64,000 nt of DNA from Bacteroides intestinalis (GCF_003464595.1 NZ_QRZF01000024.1:1-64000); one strand, 5' to 3'. Positions 18,208 through 28,423 are shown, counted from the stretch's first letter. The notes: generated from the sequence alone by a model not told the origin. Program-made: numbers and translations.

Positions 18208-21168
18208 ATGAAATCATCTCATTTAAAGATGGTATGCACTTGGTGTGTACTATTGGCAAGCATTGTCTTTGCTCAAGCGCAGACAATAGAAGTCAGAGGT
18301 ACGGTTTTCGACACTCAAAAAGAACCGGTACCTGGTGCCAGCATTCTGATTAAAGGAACCGGTACAGGAACTATTACTGATGCGGATGGAAAGTATGCCA
18401 TCAAAGTTTCTGATTCGAAAGCCGTACTCGTGTTCTCTTTTGTTGGATATACTCCTCAGGAGTTCATAGTAGGTAACAGAAAAGTTATTGATGTCGAACT
18501 CAAAGATGACGCTGTTTTACTGAAAGATGTAGTTGTTATTGGTTATGGTTCGGTAAAGAAGAAAGACTTGACCGGTTCCATTACTTCAGTGACTGAAAAA
18601 GACCTTCAGAAAGGTGAAATTTCTCCTGACCGTATGATTCTTGGTAAAGTTGCAGGTGTACAGGTTACTCCTAACGGAGGTGCTCCTGGTTCAGGTAGTC
18701 GCATTCGAATTCGTGGTGGTGCATCATTGACGGCAAGCAACGACCCGTTAATGATTATTGATGGAATTCCGGTTGACAATGCCGGAGTTGCCGGTTCACC
18801 AAGCGTATTGAGTACTATCAATCCGAATGATATTGAATCTATGAATATCTTGAAAGATGCTTCGGCAACAGCTATCTATGGTTCAAGAGCTTCTAATGGT
18901 GTAATTATCATTACCACTAAGAAAGCTGCTTACGGGCAGAAGATGAAAGTGGATTTCAGCACTCAATTCTCTTTGTCTTCCATTGCAAAGAAGCTGGAAC
19001 TCTTATCAGGAGATGAAATCAGAGATGTCGTGAACAATAATCCGAAGAGTACTAATGAACTTAAAGGTTTGTTGGGCAAACAGAATACTGACTGGCAAGA
19101 CCAGATTTATCAGACAGCTTTCGGTACAGATAATAATCTGAGTCTGACGGGTGCTGTGAAGAATATTCCTTATCGTGTGTCATTGGGATATCTGAATGAA
19201 AACGGTATTCTCAGGACAGGTAATATTGAGCGTATTACCGGTGCTTTGAACCTGAATCCCCGTTTCTTTGATAATCATTTAAAGATTGACGCTTCAGTAA
19301 AGGGTAGCCGTATCAACAACCGTTTTGCCAATACTGATGCCATTCAGACAGCAGTTTCTTTCGATCCTACCCAGCCGGTGAAGGCAGATGGCTTTGATAA
19401 GTATGATGGCTATTTTACCTGGCTGATGCCGGATGGGAATTTGAAAACACAGGCCCTTACCAATCCGATGTTGTTGCTGAACACTTATGATAATACGTCC
19501 AATGTATCCAGGGTGATTGCAACTGCCCAGATTGACTATAAAATGCATTTTCTTCCCGAACTGCGTGCCAACTTGAATGTCGGTTATGATTATTCAAAAG
19601 GTAAAGGTAAAGTATATATTCCTGAATGGGCTCCTCAAATGGCATCTCGTAATGGGCAAAGCCAGGAATATGGCAGCAACAAGACCAATAAACTGTTTGA
19701 ATTTTATTTGAATTATGCAAAAGAGTTTACTGGAATTAAAAGTTTTTTTGATATAACTGCCGGTTATACTTATCAGGACTGGTTGACACATTCAGATAAT
19801 TACATTGATTATACAGCTACCGGAGAGGAATTTAAGAAACCTGATTTCCCATTTGACGAGCCCCGTAATACATTAATTTCTGTATTTGGACGTCTGAATT
19901 ATACATTGATGAATAAGTACCTGTTGACGGTTACAGTACGTCGTGACGGTTCATCCCGTTTTCATCCGGATAATCGTTGGGGAACATTTCCGTCATTTGC
20001 TTTGGCATGGAAGATTAAAGAAGAAAATTTCCTGAAAAACGTGGATGCAGTCAGTGAATTGAAACTACGTTTGGGATATGGTCAAACCGGTCAACAGGAT
20101 ATCTATCTGTACTATCCATACTTGGCGCGTTACGAACAAAGTTCTAATGTGGCACAATATCAGTTTGGTGATCAATTCTATTATATGTACCGCCCGGCAG
20201 CTTATGATCAAGAAATAAAATGGGAATCAACTGAAACTTACAATGCCGGTTTGGATTTTGGCTTCCTGGATAACCGTATCACAGGTAGTTTGGATATCTA
20301 TCTGAAAAAGACAAAAGATTTATTAGCTACCGTAAGCGTACCAGCTGGGAGTAATTTCAGCAATCAGTTGATAACCAATATTGGTAGCTTGGAAAATAAA
20401 GGTCTTGAGTTTACCTTGAATGCCGAAATAGTGAAGTCTAAAGACTGGAACTGGAATGCATCTTTTAATATGGCTTTTAATCGGAATAAGATAACTAAAT
20501 TAACTTTGGTTGATAGCGATGAATACGAAGGAATTCCGCAAGGATGGATTTTCGGTTCTACCGGCGGCACTGTACAGATTCACAGTGTAGGATACAACTC
20601 CTTCTCTTACTATCTGTATCAACAAGTTTATGATGATAACGGCAAACCGTTAGAAGGCGTATATGTTGACCAGAATAATGATGGCAAAATCAATAATAAG
20701 GATCTTGTTCGCTCCAAATCGTCTGAACCTAAGGTGACTTGTGGTTTTAGTACCAGCTTGTCCTTCCGTAATTGGGAATTGAGTACCTCTTTGCGGGGTA
20801 GCTTCGGTAACTATATGTATAACAACATGAACTCTGCTCTTGCTACTTATAGTAACATCCTGAGTCCCAGTAAAAGTATTCTCAATGCTCCTAGTAGTGT
20901 TCTTGAATCTAATTTTTATTTGAACCAACCACTTTCCGACTATTATCTGGAAAATGCATCGTTCGTAAAGATGGATAATTTGAGCTTGTCTTATAACTTC
21001 GGTAAGGTATTTAACAAGACGGTTAATGTTCGCGGTACACTGTCCGTGCAGAATGTATTTACCATTACTAAATACTCAGGAATCGATCCGGAAATAGCGG
21101 GAGGCGTTGACCGTAGCTTCTATCCACGTCCACGGACATTCACATTAGGATTTAACATCAACTATTAA
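18208..21168 (+). CDS. SusC/RagA family TonB-linked outer membrane transporter
   Basis: A 986-residue outer-membrane porin for glycan oligosaccharides. It has a signal peptide (about 1-25), a carboxypeptidase-regulatory-like domain (about 27-105), a plug domain with the family hallmark NDPLMIIDGIPVD and a following DASATAIYGSRASNGVI, and a long beta-barrel ending in an aromatic-rich strand. It is 55 bases after the esterase and 13 before susD. The paired SusD and SusE and the GH13 downstream suggest an alpha-glucan-like ligand. Confidence 0.95.
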   Translation: MKSSHLKMVCTWCVLLASIVFAQAQTIEVRGTVFDTQKEPVPGASILIKGTGTGTITDADGKYAIKVSDSKAVLVFSFVGYTPQEFIVGNRKVIDVELKDDAVLLKDVVVIGYGSVKKKDLTGSITSVTEKDLQKGEISPDRMILGKVAGVQVTPNGGAPGSGSRIRIRGGASLTASNDPLMIIDGIPVDNAGVAGSPSVLSTINPNDIESMNILKDASATAIYGSRASNGVIIITTKKAAYGQKMKVDFSTQFSLSSIAKKLELLSGDEIRDVVNNNPKSTNELKGLLGKQNTDWQDQIYQTAFGTDNNLSLTGAVKNIPYRVSLGYLNENGILRTGNIERITGALNLNPRFFDNHLKIDASVKGSRINNRFANTDAIQTAVSFDPTQPVKADGFDKYDGYFTWLMPDGNLKTQALTNPMLLLNTYDNTSNVSRVIATAQIDYKMHFLPELRANLNVGYDYSKGKGKVYIPEWAPQMASRNGQSQEYGSNKTNKLFEFYLNYAKEFTGIKSFFDITAGYTYQDWLTHSDNYIDYTATGEEFKKPDFPFDEPRNTLISVFGRLNYTLMNKYLLTVTVRRDGSSRFHPDNRWGTFPSFALAWKIKEENFLKNVDAVSELKLRLGYGQTGQQDIYLYYPYLARYEQSSNVAQYQFGDQFYYMYRPAAYDQEIKWESTETYNAGLDFGFLDNRITGSLDIYLKKTKDLLATVSVPAGSNFSNQLITNIGSLENKGLEFTLNAEIVKSKDWNWNASFNMAFNRNKITKLTLVDSDEYEGIPQGWIFGSTGGTVQIHSVGYNSFSYYLYQQVYDDNGKPLEGVYVDQNNDGKINNKDLVRSKSSEPKVTCGFSTSLSFRNWELSTSLRGSFGNYMYNNMNSALATYSNILSPSKSILNAPSSVLESNFYLNQPLSDYYLENASFVKMDNLSLSYNFGKVFNKTVNVRGTLSVQNVFTITKYSGIDPEIAGGVDRSFYPRPRTFTLGFNINY

Positions 21169-21181
21169 TAAAGAAGACATC

Positions 21182-22789
21182 ATGAAAAAATATAGATTAA
21201 ACCGATTTGTAATGCCATTGGCATTGTTGCTGACGATGTCTGTTGCAGCAACCTCTTGTCTGGACGATTTGGACAGATTCCCGACGAATGATACCACTTC
21301 TGAAAAAGTATATGCTACCTTTCAAGGCTATAAAGAAGTGATGGCAAAAGTGTATGGCTCTTACTCGCAAGTAGGCAATGACCTGGCTTCCAAAGATGAT
21401 ATAACGATGGGTGACGGTGCATCCGCCGATTTTCTTAGATGCTTCTTTAACCTTCAATGTCTCACTACCGAAGAAGCCATTTGTACTTGGACGGATAGTG
21501 GCATTCCTGATTTGAACTTCATGAACTGGTCTTCCAATAACACTTTTATCTCCGGGCTATACTACCGTGCTTTGTATCAGATTGCACTCGTGAATGAATT
21601 TCTTCGCGAATCTACAGAAAGTAAAGTTAGCGGGCGGGGCATTACAGGCAACGATGCAACAGAAATCAAATATTTCCGTGCAGAAGCTCGTTTTCTCAGG
21701 GCATTTCAGTATTGGGTATTGATGGATGTATACGGTAACCCTCCCTTTGTGGACGAAAATACACCGATAGGGAAATTCCTGCCCTCACAAATAAAGAGAA
21801 CGGACTTGTTCAAATACATTGAATTGGAATTGCTTGAGGTACAGGATTTGTTGAAAGCCCCCCATTCTAATGAGTATGGTCGCGCTGATCAAGCTGCCTG
21901 CTGGGCATTGATGGCTCGTATGTATCTGAATGCAGAAGTATATACAGGTACAAAGAAATATTCGGAAGCTATTACCTATGCATCCAAAGTGATTGGTGCA
22001 GGGTATACACTCAAAGAAAACTTCAGCGAGTTATTCATGGCCGATAATAATGTAAATAATCCGGAAGTCATTCTATCTATCAACTATGACGGTCAGCGAA
22101 ATAAAAGCTATGGTGGATTGACATTTATGATTAATGCTTCCTTTATAACCAGTCGTGAAGATGTCCCCGGTAAAAACTTCCAGGAATATTTTGGAATGGG
22201 TGGACTAGGCGGTTGGTATGGTAATCGTAGCCGTAAGGAATTGCCTGCTAAGTTTGATGAGGCTGACGGGCGCCGTTTATTCTTTGGTGCTAAGCCGAAT
22301 GTAGACAATGTGAATGAATTTACAGAAGGGCTAGCTGTTGCCAAGTTCCGCAATATTACCTCCACGGGGCAGAATGGTTCCAATTATGCAGAGGCATTCG
22401 CAGATACGGATTTCCCGTTGTTCCGTCTGGCAGAAATGTATCTTATTTATACAGAAGCAGTTCTCAGAGGAGGTACAGGAGGTGATATGGTAACCGCTGT
22501 AAGGTATTTCAATAACTTGCGTAAACGAGCTTTTGGTAATGAATTTGCCAATGTAGGCTCTATTTCTCTGGAAGAGATTCTGGATGAAAGGGCGCGTGAA
22601 CTCTATTGGGAAGGTTTTCGCCGTACGGATTTGATTCGCTATGGATTATATACTTCTGGTAGCTATGTATGGCAATGGAAGGGTGGAGCTAAAAATGGTG
22701 TGGGTGTCAGTGAAGACCTCAACCTGTTTCCCTTACCTGCAACAGATGTAATGGCTAACCCGAACCTAAAACAAAATACGGGCTATTAA
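21182..22789 (+). CDS. SusD/RagB family outer membrane lipoprotein
   Basis: A 535-residue surface lipoprotein that forms the lid on its SusC partner. The lipobox ends in Cys27 (AATSC). Helical TPR-like segments include EIKYFRAEARFLRAFQYW, and the SusD C-terminal hallmarks LDERARELYWEGFRRTDLIRYG and FPLPATDVMANPNLKQN are present. It lies directly after susC, as in canonical pairs. Confidence 0.95.
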   Translation: MKKYRLNRFVMPLALLLTMSVAATSCLDDLDRFPTNDTTSEKVYATFQGYKEVMAKVYGSYSQVGNDLASKDDITMGDGASADFLRCFFNLQCLTTEEAICTWTDSGIPDLNFMNWSSNNTFISGLYYRALYQIALVNEFLRESTESKVSGRGITGNDATEIKYFRAEARFLRAFQYWVLMDVYGNPPFVDENTPIGKFLPSQIKRTDLFKYIELELLEVQDLLKAPHSNEYGRADQAACWALMARMYLNAEVYTGTKKYSEAITYASKVIGAGYTLKENFSELFMADNNVNNPEVILSINYDGQRNKSYGGLTFMINASFITSREDVPGKNFQEYFGMGGLGGWYGNRSRKELPAKFDEADGRRLFFGAKPNVDNVNEFTEGLAVAKFRNITSTGQNGSNYAEAFADTDFPLFRLAEMYLIYTEAVLRGGTGGDMVTAVRYFNNLRKRAFGNEFANVGSISLEEILDERARELYWEGFRRTDLIRYGLYTSGSYVWQWKGGAKNGVGVSEDLNLFPLPATDVMANPNLKQNTGY

Positions 22790-22820
22790 TCAGTATTGAA
22801 TGACTTAAATAGGAAATAGT

Positions 22821-23927
22821 ATGAAAAAGATATTTAATCAATTAGTTGGAACGTTAGCATTCTCCATACTGCTATTCTCTTGCGAAAGTGACTTGGAGAA
22901 GGTAGTATTACAACCTGGCAACGGACCTGTACACGTAACTGTTAATACCGATGTACCACTGGTATGCTCCGCAGAAAATGCGAAAGATACGGCATTTGTC
23001 ATTACATGGGAGGCTGCGGATTATGGAAAAGATATATCTTCTTCCTATACATTACAGATTGATGTGGCAGGGAATGATTTTGCAGCACCGCAAGAAGTCG
23101 TTGTAGGTAATAATGTATTTAGTAAACCTCTTACTTCGGATAACCTGAATTCTATTATGCATAAGTTGGGGCAAGCTATTGATGTAGCTACTGATCTGGA
23201 GGTACGGGTTATGGCAAAACCGATGGTATTGGGTTCCTCGGAACCTGTTCTCCCGATTCTGTATTCACAGACAGCAGTGAAGGTTAATGTAACATCCTAT
23301 GCTATGGCTCCTCTGCACTTGATCGGTTCTATGTTTGGAGTTTATTTCGTAGACCCGAATGTATGGGATATTGCCAACTACCGTTATGTAATGTTCCGTG
23401 ATGATGCATTAGCTACAGATGAATATACAGGGTTTATCCGCGGCTTTAGTGACGTGACTTGGGCAGGGCAATTCAAATTTATTAATGATGGTGATTTGAA
23501 TACTTACACGATGTATGGAAAGAAAGATGCCAATACTCTATCTCTTACTGGCGGTAACTTTGAACTTCCCCAAGATGGATATTATACCATTACGGCAAGT
23601 ACTTCCAAAATGACTTATTCTATCAAAGAATATGATGCCAGTGCAGCACCTGTATATGCAACAATACAATTATCTGGCTCAGGTGTTGCCAGTATAGTTA
23701 CCCTGGTTCAGGCATACTACGATCCGCACATCTGGATTGCTGACGATATCACCCTGACTACCGGAGAATTAACTTTCCTAAGCGGTTTGAACTCATGGAG
23801 TGCAAAGACTTTTCCTTACGGTAAAGGAACTGTTGATGGTGATGATATCAAAGTGACTAAGGCCGGAAAGTACTATGTCAAGTTCAATGACCTGACAGGA
23901 CATTACGTCTTCTATCAGAAAAATTAA
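22821..23927 (+). CDS. SusE-like outer membrane glycan-binding lipoprotein
   Basis: A 368-residue lipoprotein (lipobox ILLFSCE, Cys21). The N-terminal SusE domain is recognisable from VPLVCSAENAKDTAFVITW and the DVAGNDFAAP stretch; two carbohydrate-binding modules follow, judged by repeated LIGSMFG...W and GNFELPQDGYYTI-like strands. SusE/SusF proteins bind starch at the cell surface. It is third in the SusCDE order, seven bases before the GH13 gene. Confidence 0.85.
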   Translation: MKKIFNQLVGTLAFSILLFSCESDLEKVVLQPGNGPVHVTVNTDVPLVCSAENAKDTAFVITWEAADYGKDISSSYTLQIDVAGNDFAAPQEVVVGNNVFSKPLTSDNLNSIMHKLGQAIDVATDLEVRVMAKPMVLGSSEPVLPILYSQTAVKVNVTSYAMAPLHLIGSMFGVYFVDPNVWDIANYRYVMFRDDALATDEYTGFIRGFSDVTWAGQFKFINDGDLNTYTMYGKKDANTLSLTGGNFELPQDGYYTITASTSKMTYSIKEYDASAAPVYATIQLSGSGVASIVTLVQAYYDPHIWIADDITLTTGELTFLSGLNSWSAKTFPYGKGTVDGDDIKVTKAGKYYVKFNDLTGHYVFYQKN

Positions 23928-23933
23928 GAGTCT

Positions 23934-25772
23934 ATGAAACTTTGTACTATTTTCATCATAGTATGGTTTACGTTCGGATTTTCTCTGACCATGTTTGCAC
24001 AAAAAGTAGAGCGGGTAGAACCGCTCTGCTGGTGGACAGGCATGAGAACCGAATTACAGTTGATGTTATATGGACAAAATCTGAAAGATGCAGGTGTGAA
24101 AGTTTTGCAACCCGGAATGACGGTGAAGACGGTTCACAATGCTGAAAGTCCGAACTATTTATTTGTGGATATGGCTGTCGAGAAAGCCGGTAATTACACA
24201 ATAGAAATTACTCAGGGGCATAAGAAGACAAAAGTCAATTATGAGATTCACAACCGACGTCCTGGTTCGGAAAGTCGTGTAGGACTGACATTGGCAGATG
24301 TTATCTATCTCATTATGCCTGACCGATTCGCTAATGGCGATACAAGTAATGATATAGTAAAAGGCTCTACTCAGATACTCGATCGTAATGGCTTGGAATC
24401 CCGGCATGGAGGTGATATCCAGGGAATCATTGATCATTTGGATTATATGGCAGACTTGGGAGTAACTGCTTTATGGTCAACTCCGTTACTCGAAGACAAC
24501 CAGTTTTATCATCAGTATGCCATCTCTGATTATTACCGCATCGACCCACACTTCGGAACCAATGAATTATATTGTGAAATGGTGGCGGAAGCGCATCGTA
24601 AAGGATTGAAAATAGTTCAGGATATTGTACCCAATCATTGCGGTTCGGGACATTGGTGGATGAAAGATTTGCCTTTCACTGATTGGGTGAATCACTTTGA
24701 TACATTTACGCAAAGCAATTATGCCTTGCAAGCCTACAGTGATACGCATGCTTCAAAAGTAGACCGTATGCTATGTGGACATGGATGGTTCGTAGAGAGC
24801 TTGCCGGATATGAACTTGTCCAACCCTTATACATTGAAGTACTTGACTCAGATGGCCGTCTGGTGGATTGAATATGCCAATCTGGATGCTCTCAGGGTAG
24901 ACACTTACTTCTATATGGGATATGAAGGTGCTCAATGGACAAAGAGTATCCGTAATGAATACCCCAATATGGAGTTCGTAGGTGAAGTTTGGGGCAATGA
25001 CCCCGGAATCATTTCCTACTGGCTTGGGGATAGACCTAAACATGACGGATTTGCCAGCCATTTGCCTAAAGCGATGGATTTCCCTTTGGAGCGTTCTTTG
25101 GTTATGGGGCTTTCCAATGATAATGAAGCATGGGGAGGTAGTACAAAAGCTATTTATAATACAATTGCACAAGATTTTCTATACGAAGATGCGATGAATT
25201 CTCTGGTTGTCTTTGCCGATAATCATGATATAGATCGTATCTACAATATGCTTGGGAAGGATATCCGCAAGGTAAAGATGGCGATGAGTTTTATTATCAC
25301 TACCCGTGGATTACCGCAGATTTATTATGGTACGGAACTGCTGTTTGCTGACGATCCGCGAGGAGGTGCGCATAAATGCCGCATGGATTTCCCTGGCGGA
25401 TGGGAAGGCGACACAATCAACTTGTTTAAACCAGAATACAGGAATGCTCAACAGCAGGAGATGTTCGATCATGTACGTAAGTTGCTTCATTTTCGTAAAA
25501 GTACACCGGTAGTATATAATGGAAAGCTGATGCATTATGTACCTAAGAACAATATTTATACCTATTTCCGCTACAATGATTCTGAATGTGTGATGGTGTT
25601 ATTGAATGGGGCTTCGCAATCACAAACTATTGGTTGGAACCAGTTTGAAGAGCGATTGCAGGGGATGAAAGCCGGGTATGAAATCTTGTCCGGACAACAA
25701 ATAACAAAAGGTGAAAAGATAGAGATTGAATCAAATAGCTCTTTAGTTATTTACTTTAAAACAACGAAATAA
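23934..25772 (+). CDS. Periplasmic GH13 alpha-amylase/neopullulanase, SusA-like
   Basis: A 612-residue protein with a signal peptide (about 1-22), an N-terminal beta-sandwich (about 25-108) and a GH13 TIM barrel. The four GH13 regions are visible: DIVPNH (230-235), DALRVDTY with nucleophile Asp323, GEVWG with acid/base Glu351, and ADNHD with Asp432. Size and layout match SusA of B. thetaiotaomicron, which cleaves maltooligosaccharides in the periplasm. It directly follows susE. No SusB-type GH97 or GH31 alpha-glucosidase is present, so the substrate may not be plain starch. Confidence 0.9.
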   Translation: MKLCTIFIIVWFTFGFSLTMFAQKVERVEPLCWWTGMRTELQLMLYGQNLKDAGVKVLQPGMTVKTVHNAESPNYLFVDMAVEKAGNYTIEITQGHKKTKVNYEIHNRRPGSESRVGLTLADVIYLIMPDRFANGDTSNDIVKGSTQILDRNGLESRHGGDIQGIIDHLDYMADLGVTALWSTPLLEDNQFYHQYAISDYYRIDPHFGTNELYCEMVAEAHRKGLKIVQDIVPNHCGSGHWWMKDLPFTDWVNHFDTFTQSNYALQAYSDTHASKVDRMLCGHGWFVESLPDMNLSNPYTLKYLTQMAVWWIEYANLDALRVDTYFYMGYEGAQWTKSIRNEYPNMEFVGEVWGNDPGIISYWLGDRPKHDGFASHLPKAMDFPLERSLVMGLSNDNEAWGGSTKAIYNTIAQDFLYEDAMNSLVVFADNHDIDRIYNMLGKDIRKVKMAMSFIITTRGLPQIYYGTELLFADDPRGGAHKCRMDFPGGWEGDTINLFKPEYRNAQQQEMFDHVRKLLHFRKSTPVVYNGKLMHYVPKNNIYTYFRYNDSECVMVLLNGASQSQTIGWNQFEERLQGMKAGYEILSGQQITKGEKIEIESNSSLVIYFKTTK

Positions 25773-25800
25773 ATGTATACAAATTTAAAAAAAATAGATT

Positions 25801-26445
25801 ATGGCAGATTTAAAATTACTTTTTGAAGCAATCCTTAAAGGAAAGCAGAAGGATGCAGTTGAGATTACTCAACAGGCAATAAATGAGAACATAGCTCCGA
25901 AGGAGTTGATTGACAACTATCTGATTAAAGCAATGGAAGAAATCGGTAGTCGTTTTGAGCAACAGAAAGCATTTGTGCCCGAATTGTTGATGGCAGGTCG
26001 TGCTATGAAATCCTCCCTTATATTATTGCAGCCTCTATTGAAAGGTGGCGACGAGAAATCAGGATTGGGTACAGTAGTGATTGGTACTGTAAAAGGTGAC
26101 TTACATGACATCGGCAAGAATCTGGTAGGTTCCATGTTCGAAGGTTGTGGATTTCAAGTAATTGACTTGGGCGTAGATGCAGATAGTGATAAATTTATCT
26201 CGGCTGTGAAAGAGCATCAACCAGATGTTATCGGTTTGAGTGCTTTGCTGACCACTACTATGCCATATATGAAGACAATTATAGATGCTTTGGAAGAAGC
26301 TGGACTTCGCCAACAAGTGAAAGTTATGGTAGGCGGTGCTCCGGTTAGTGCCGGATTTGCGGCTGAGATTGGTGCAGACGGATATAGTGACAGTGCCAAC
26401 TCCGCGGTAGTGCGAGCAAAAGAATTATTAGGTATAACGCATTAA
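25801..26445 (+). CDS. Corrinoid (B12-binding) methyl-carrier protein
   Basis: A 214-residue cytosolic protein of the MtaC/MtbC/MetH-B12 type. An N-terminal four-helix cap domain (about 1-85) precedes a Rossmann B12-binding domain with DLHDIG at 100-105 (His102 as lower axial ligand), SALL at 147-150 and GGAP at 178-181. Such proteins carry a methyl group on cob(I)/methylcob(III)amide between two methyltransferases. It starts 28 bases after the GH13 gene and is followed by CobW and UroD-family genes. No signal peptide. Found here in a glycan operon, not with MetH or methanol genes. Confidence 0.93.
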   Translation: MADLKLLFEAILKGKQKDAVEITQQAINENIAPKELIDNYLIKAMEEIGSRFEQQKAFVPELLMAGRAMKSSLILLQPLLKGGDEKSGLGTVVIGTVKGDLHDIGKNLVGSMFEGCGFQVIDLGVDADSDKFISAVKEHQPDVIGLSALLTTTMPYMKTIIDALEEAGLRQQVKVMVGGAPVSAGFAAEIGADGYSDSANSAVVRAKELLGITH

Positions 26446-26465
26446 AAGGTAAAAGGAGGTCTGAT

Positions 26466-27392
26466 ATGAGCAATCAATTGATTCAGGTAGATATTATTTC
26501 CGGCTTCCTGGGAGCGGGGAAAACAACTCTTATCCAGAATATTATCGGAGCGGGGGCTCGGTCAGGCAGATTAATGATATTAGAGAATGAATTCGGAGCG
26601 ATAGATGTAGACGGCGAAGTATTGGAAACGACAGGAGTTGAAGTGGAGAGCATCATTGCAGGCTGTATTTGCTGTAGTGGGGCGGATGTCCTTATTAACA
26701 AACTGTCTGAAATAGCAAGTAGCTATGCACCAAGACAACTAATTATAGAACCGACCGGCATTGCTCGTTTGTCCGATATCCGACGTATTTTCCAATGCAA
26801 GGCAGTTAGAAGACTTTATCAGTTGAACAGAGTTGTAACTGTAGTGGATGCCGTTACTTATCCCATCTGGATAAAGGTTTCCAAAGAGTTTTTTAATGAT
26901 CAGATTCGATTCAGTGATCTTATTTACGTAAGCAAAGTGGAAGATTGTATGTCTCAACAGGTAATAGAGTTACTGTCTTTAATAGATACGATTCATCCAG
27001 ATTGCCCTGTGTCTACTGATATCCATGAATTGTTAGCTTGCTGGAATACAGGTATTAAGAAGAAAGCATGTTCATCCATGTACTTGGCTCCGGGAAAAGA
27101 CAGTGGACTGTTTGAAACCTTCTCCATTGAATATTCTGAAGGTTTCAACCATAGTAGTCTGCTGCAATTACTGGATAAAGTACAAGAGGGAGTGTTTGGC
27201 TCTGTGTATCGCATTAAGGGATGTTTTCAGGATGAGACCGAAACGGGCTACACCCTTGATTGGGTGGGCAACCGTTATCGGTTGATACCATCCGGTTCAG
27301 TCAATAACCCGTCCACCCGTCTCTGCTTCATTGGTAGCAGATTGGACAGGGAATCACTGAACGACGCATTAGAACAAATAAAAATTAACTAA
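26466..27392 (+). CDS. CobW/P47K family G3E GTPase
   Basis: A 308-residue G3E GTPase. Walker A is FLGAGKTT (14-21); ENEFG (40-44), the metal-binding CxCC (C67-I-C69-C70) and EPTG (95-98) are intact. The usual guanine-specificity motif N/TKxD appears as SKVE (156-159), a departure from the norm. Family members insert or guard zinc or cobalt cofactors. Between a corrinoid protein and a zinc-type methyltransferase it plausibly delivers zinc to the methyltransferases or helps load the corrinoid protein. The metal is inferred. Confidence 0.88.
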   Translation: MSNQLIQVDIISGFLGAGKTTLIQNIIGAGARSGRLMILENEFGAIDVDGEVLETTGVEVESIIAGCICCSGADVLINKLSEIASSYAPRQLIIEPTGIARLSDIRRIFQCKAVRRLYQLNRVVTVVDAVTYPIWIKVSKEFFNDQIRFSDLIYVSKVEDCMSQQVIELLSLIDTIHPDCPVSTDIHELLACWNTGIKKKACSSMYLAPGKDSGLFETFSIEYSEGFNHSSLLQLLDKVQEGVFGSVYRIKGCFQDETETGYTLDWVGNRYRLIPSGSVNNPSTRLCFIGSRLDRESLNDALEQIKIN

Positions 27393-27409
27393 TAAAAATA
27401 GTAAAAAAT

Positions 27410-28423
27410 ATGAAAGACAGGAACATGAATCAATGGGTGGAAGGCATACTTGCCGACAAGAAACGGATTGCTATTCCCATCATGACCCATCCGGGTATTG
27501 AGTTGATTGGCAAAACTGTATATCAGGCAGTAAGTGACGGAAGAGTACATTTTGAGGCTATCAAGGCATTGAATGATAAATATCCTTCGGCTGCCTGTTC
27601 AGTTATCATGGACCTAACAGTAGAGGCTGAGGCTTTCGGAGCAAAAATCGATTTCCCGAAAGATGAGATCCCCAATGTTATCGGACGTTTGCTTGCTGAT
27701 TATGATGCGGTGGAAAGGCTGGAGATTCCTGATATGACGAAAGGACGCTTGCAGGAATATCTGAAAGCAAATCGCTTGACTGCTGAGGCTATCAGAGATA
27801 AACCTGTTTTCGGTGGAATGATTGGTCCCTTTTCGTTGGCAGGGCGTTTGTACGATATGTCAGAGTTTATGATGGCATGCTATTGTGAACCCGATACGGC
27901 AAATTTGCTATTAAAGAAATGCACAGACTTCTTAATCAATTACTGTCTGGAACTGAAAAAGCAGGGAGTACAGGGAGTCGTGATTGCTGAACCGGCTGCC
28001 GGTTTGATGTCTGACGAAGGTTGCGAAGAATTTTCTTCACAGTACGTAAAAGCCATTGTCAGTGCAGTACAAGATAACGATTTTATCGTAATTTTGCATA
28101 ATTGTGGTAACACAGGTCATTGTACAGAAGCTATGGTAAGTACCGGTGCTCGTGCTTATCATTTTGGAAACAAGATTGACATGACAGATGCGTTGAAGGG
28201 CTGCCCTGCAGATGTACTGGTGATGGGAAATATTGACCCCGTAACCCTTTTCAAATCGGCAACCCCGGAAGTCTTGAAAGCGGCCACGCTGGAATTGCTA
28301 AAGAAAGCGGACGGGTATTCTAATTTTGTGCTTTCCTCCGGTTGCGATGTACCACCGCATACGCCTCATGGAAATATTATTGCGTTTTATGAAGCATTGA
28401 AAGAGTACAATGAATGCTGCTGA
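27410..28423 (+). CDS. UroD-superfamily corrinoid methyltransferase (MtaA/CmuA-like), copy 1
   Basis: A 337-residue TIM-barrel protein of the uroporphyrinogen decarboxylase superfamily. It carries the zinc motif of the methyltransferase branch: His230-x-Cys232 (LHNCGNT) and Cys312 (SSGCDVPPHTP). True HemE lacks this motif. MGNIDPVTLF precedes the last Cys. It starts 17 bases after cobW. It should either move a methyl group from a substrate to the corrinoid or from the corrinoid to an acceptor; its high similarity in layout to the copy at 32921 suggests the two share the half-reactions. Confidence 0.9.
   Translation: MKDRNMNQWVEGILADKKRIAIPIMTHPGIELIGKTVYQAVSDGRVHFEAIKALNDKYPSAACSVIMDLTVEAEAFGAKIDFPKDEIPNVIGRLLADYDAVERLEIPDMTKGRLQEYLKANRLTAEAIRDKPVFGGMIGPFSLAGRLYDMSEFMMACYCEPDTANLLLKKCTDFLINYCLELKKQGVQGVVIAEPAAGLMSDEGCEEFSSQYVKAIVSAVQDNDFIVILHNCGNTGHCTEAMVSTGARAYHFGNKIDMTDALKGCPADVLVMGNIDPVTLFKSATPEVLKAATLELLKKADGYSNFVLSSGCDVPPHTPHGNIIAFYEALKEYNECC

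Noticed and set aside
17230..25772. Calling this a standard starch (sus) locus
   Set aside because: SusCDE and GH13 fit, but the GH97/GH31 enzyme is missing and GH3, GH127 and corrinoid genes are added, so a plain starch call would mislead.
27410..28423. Reading this gene as hemE (uroporphyrinogen decarboxylase)
   Set aside because: The HxC...C zinc motif and the corrinoid neighbours point to the methyltransferase branch; the same applies to 32921-33928.
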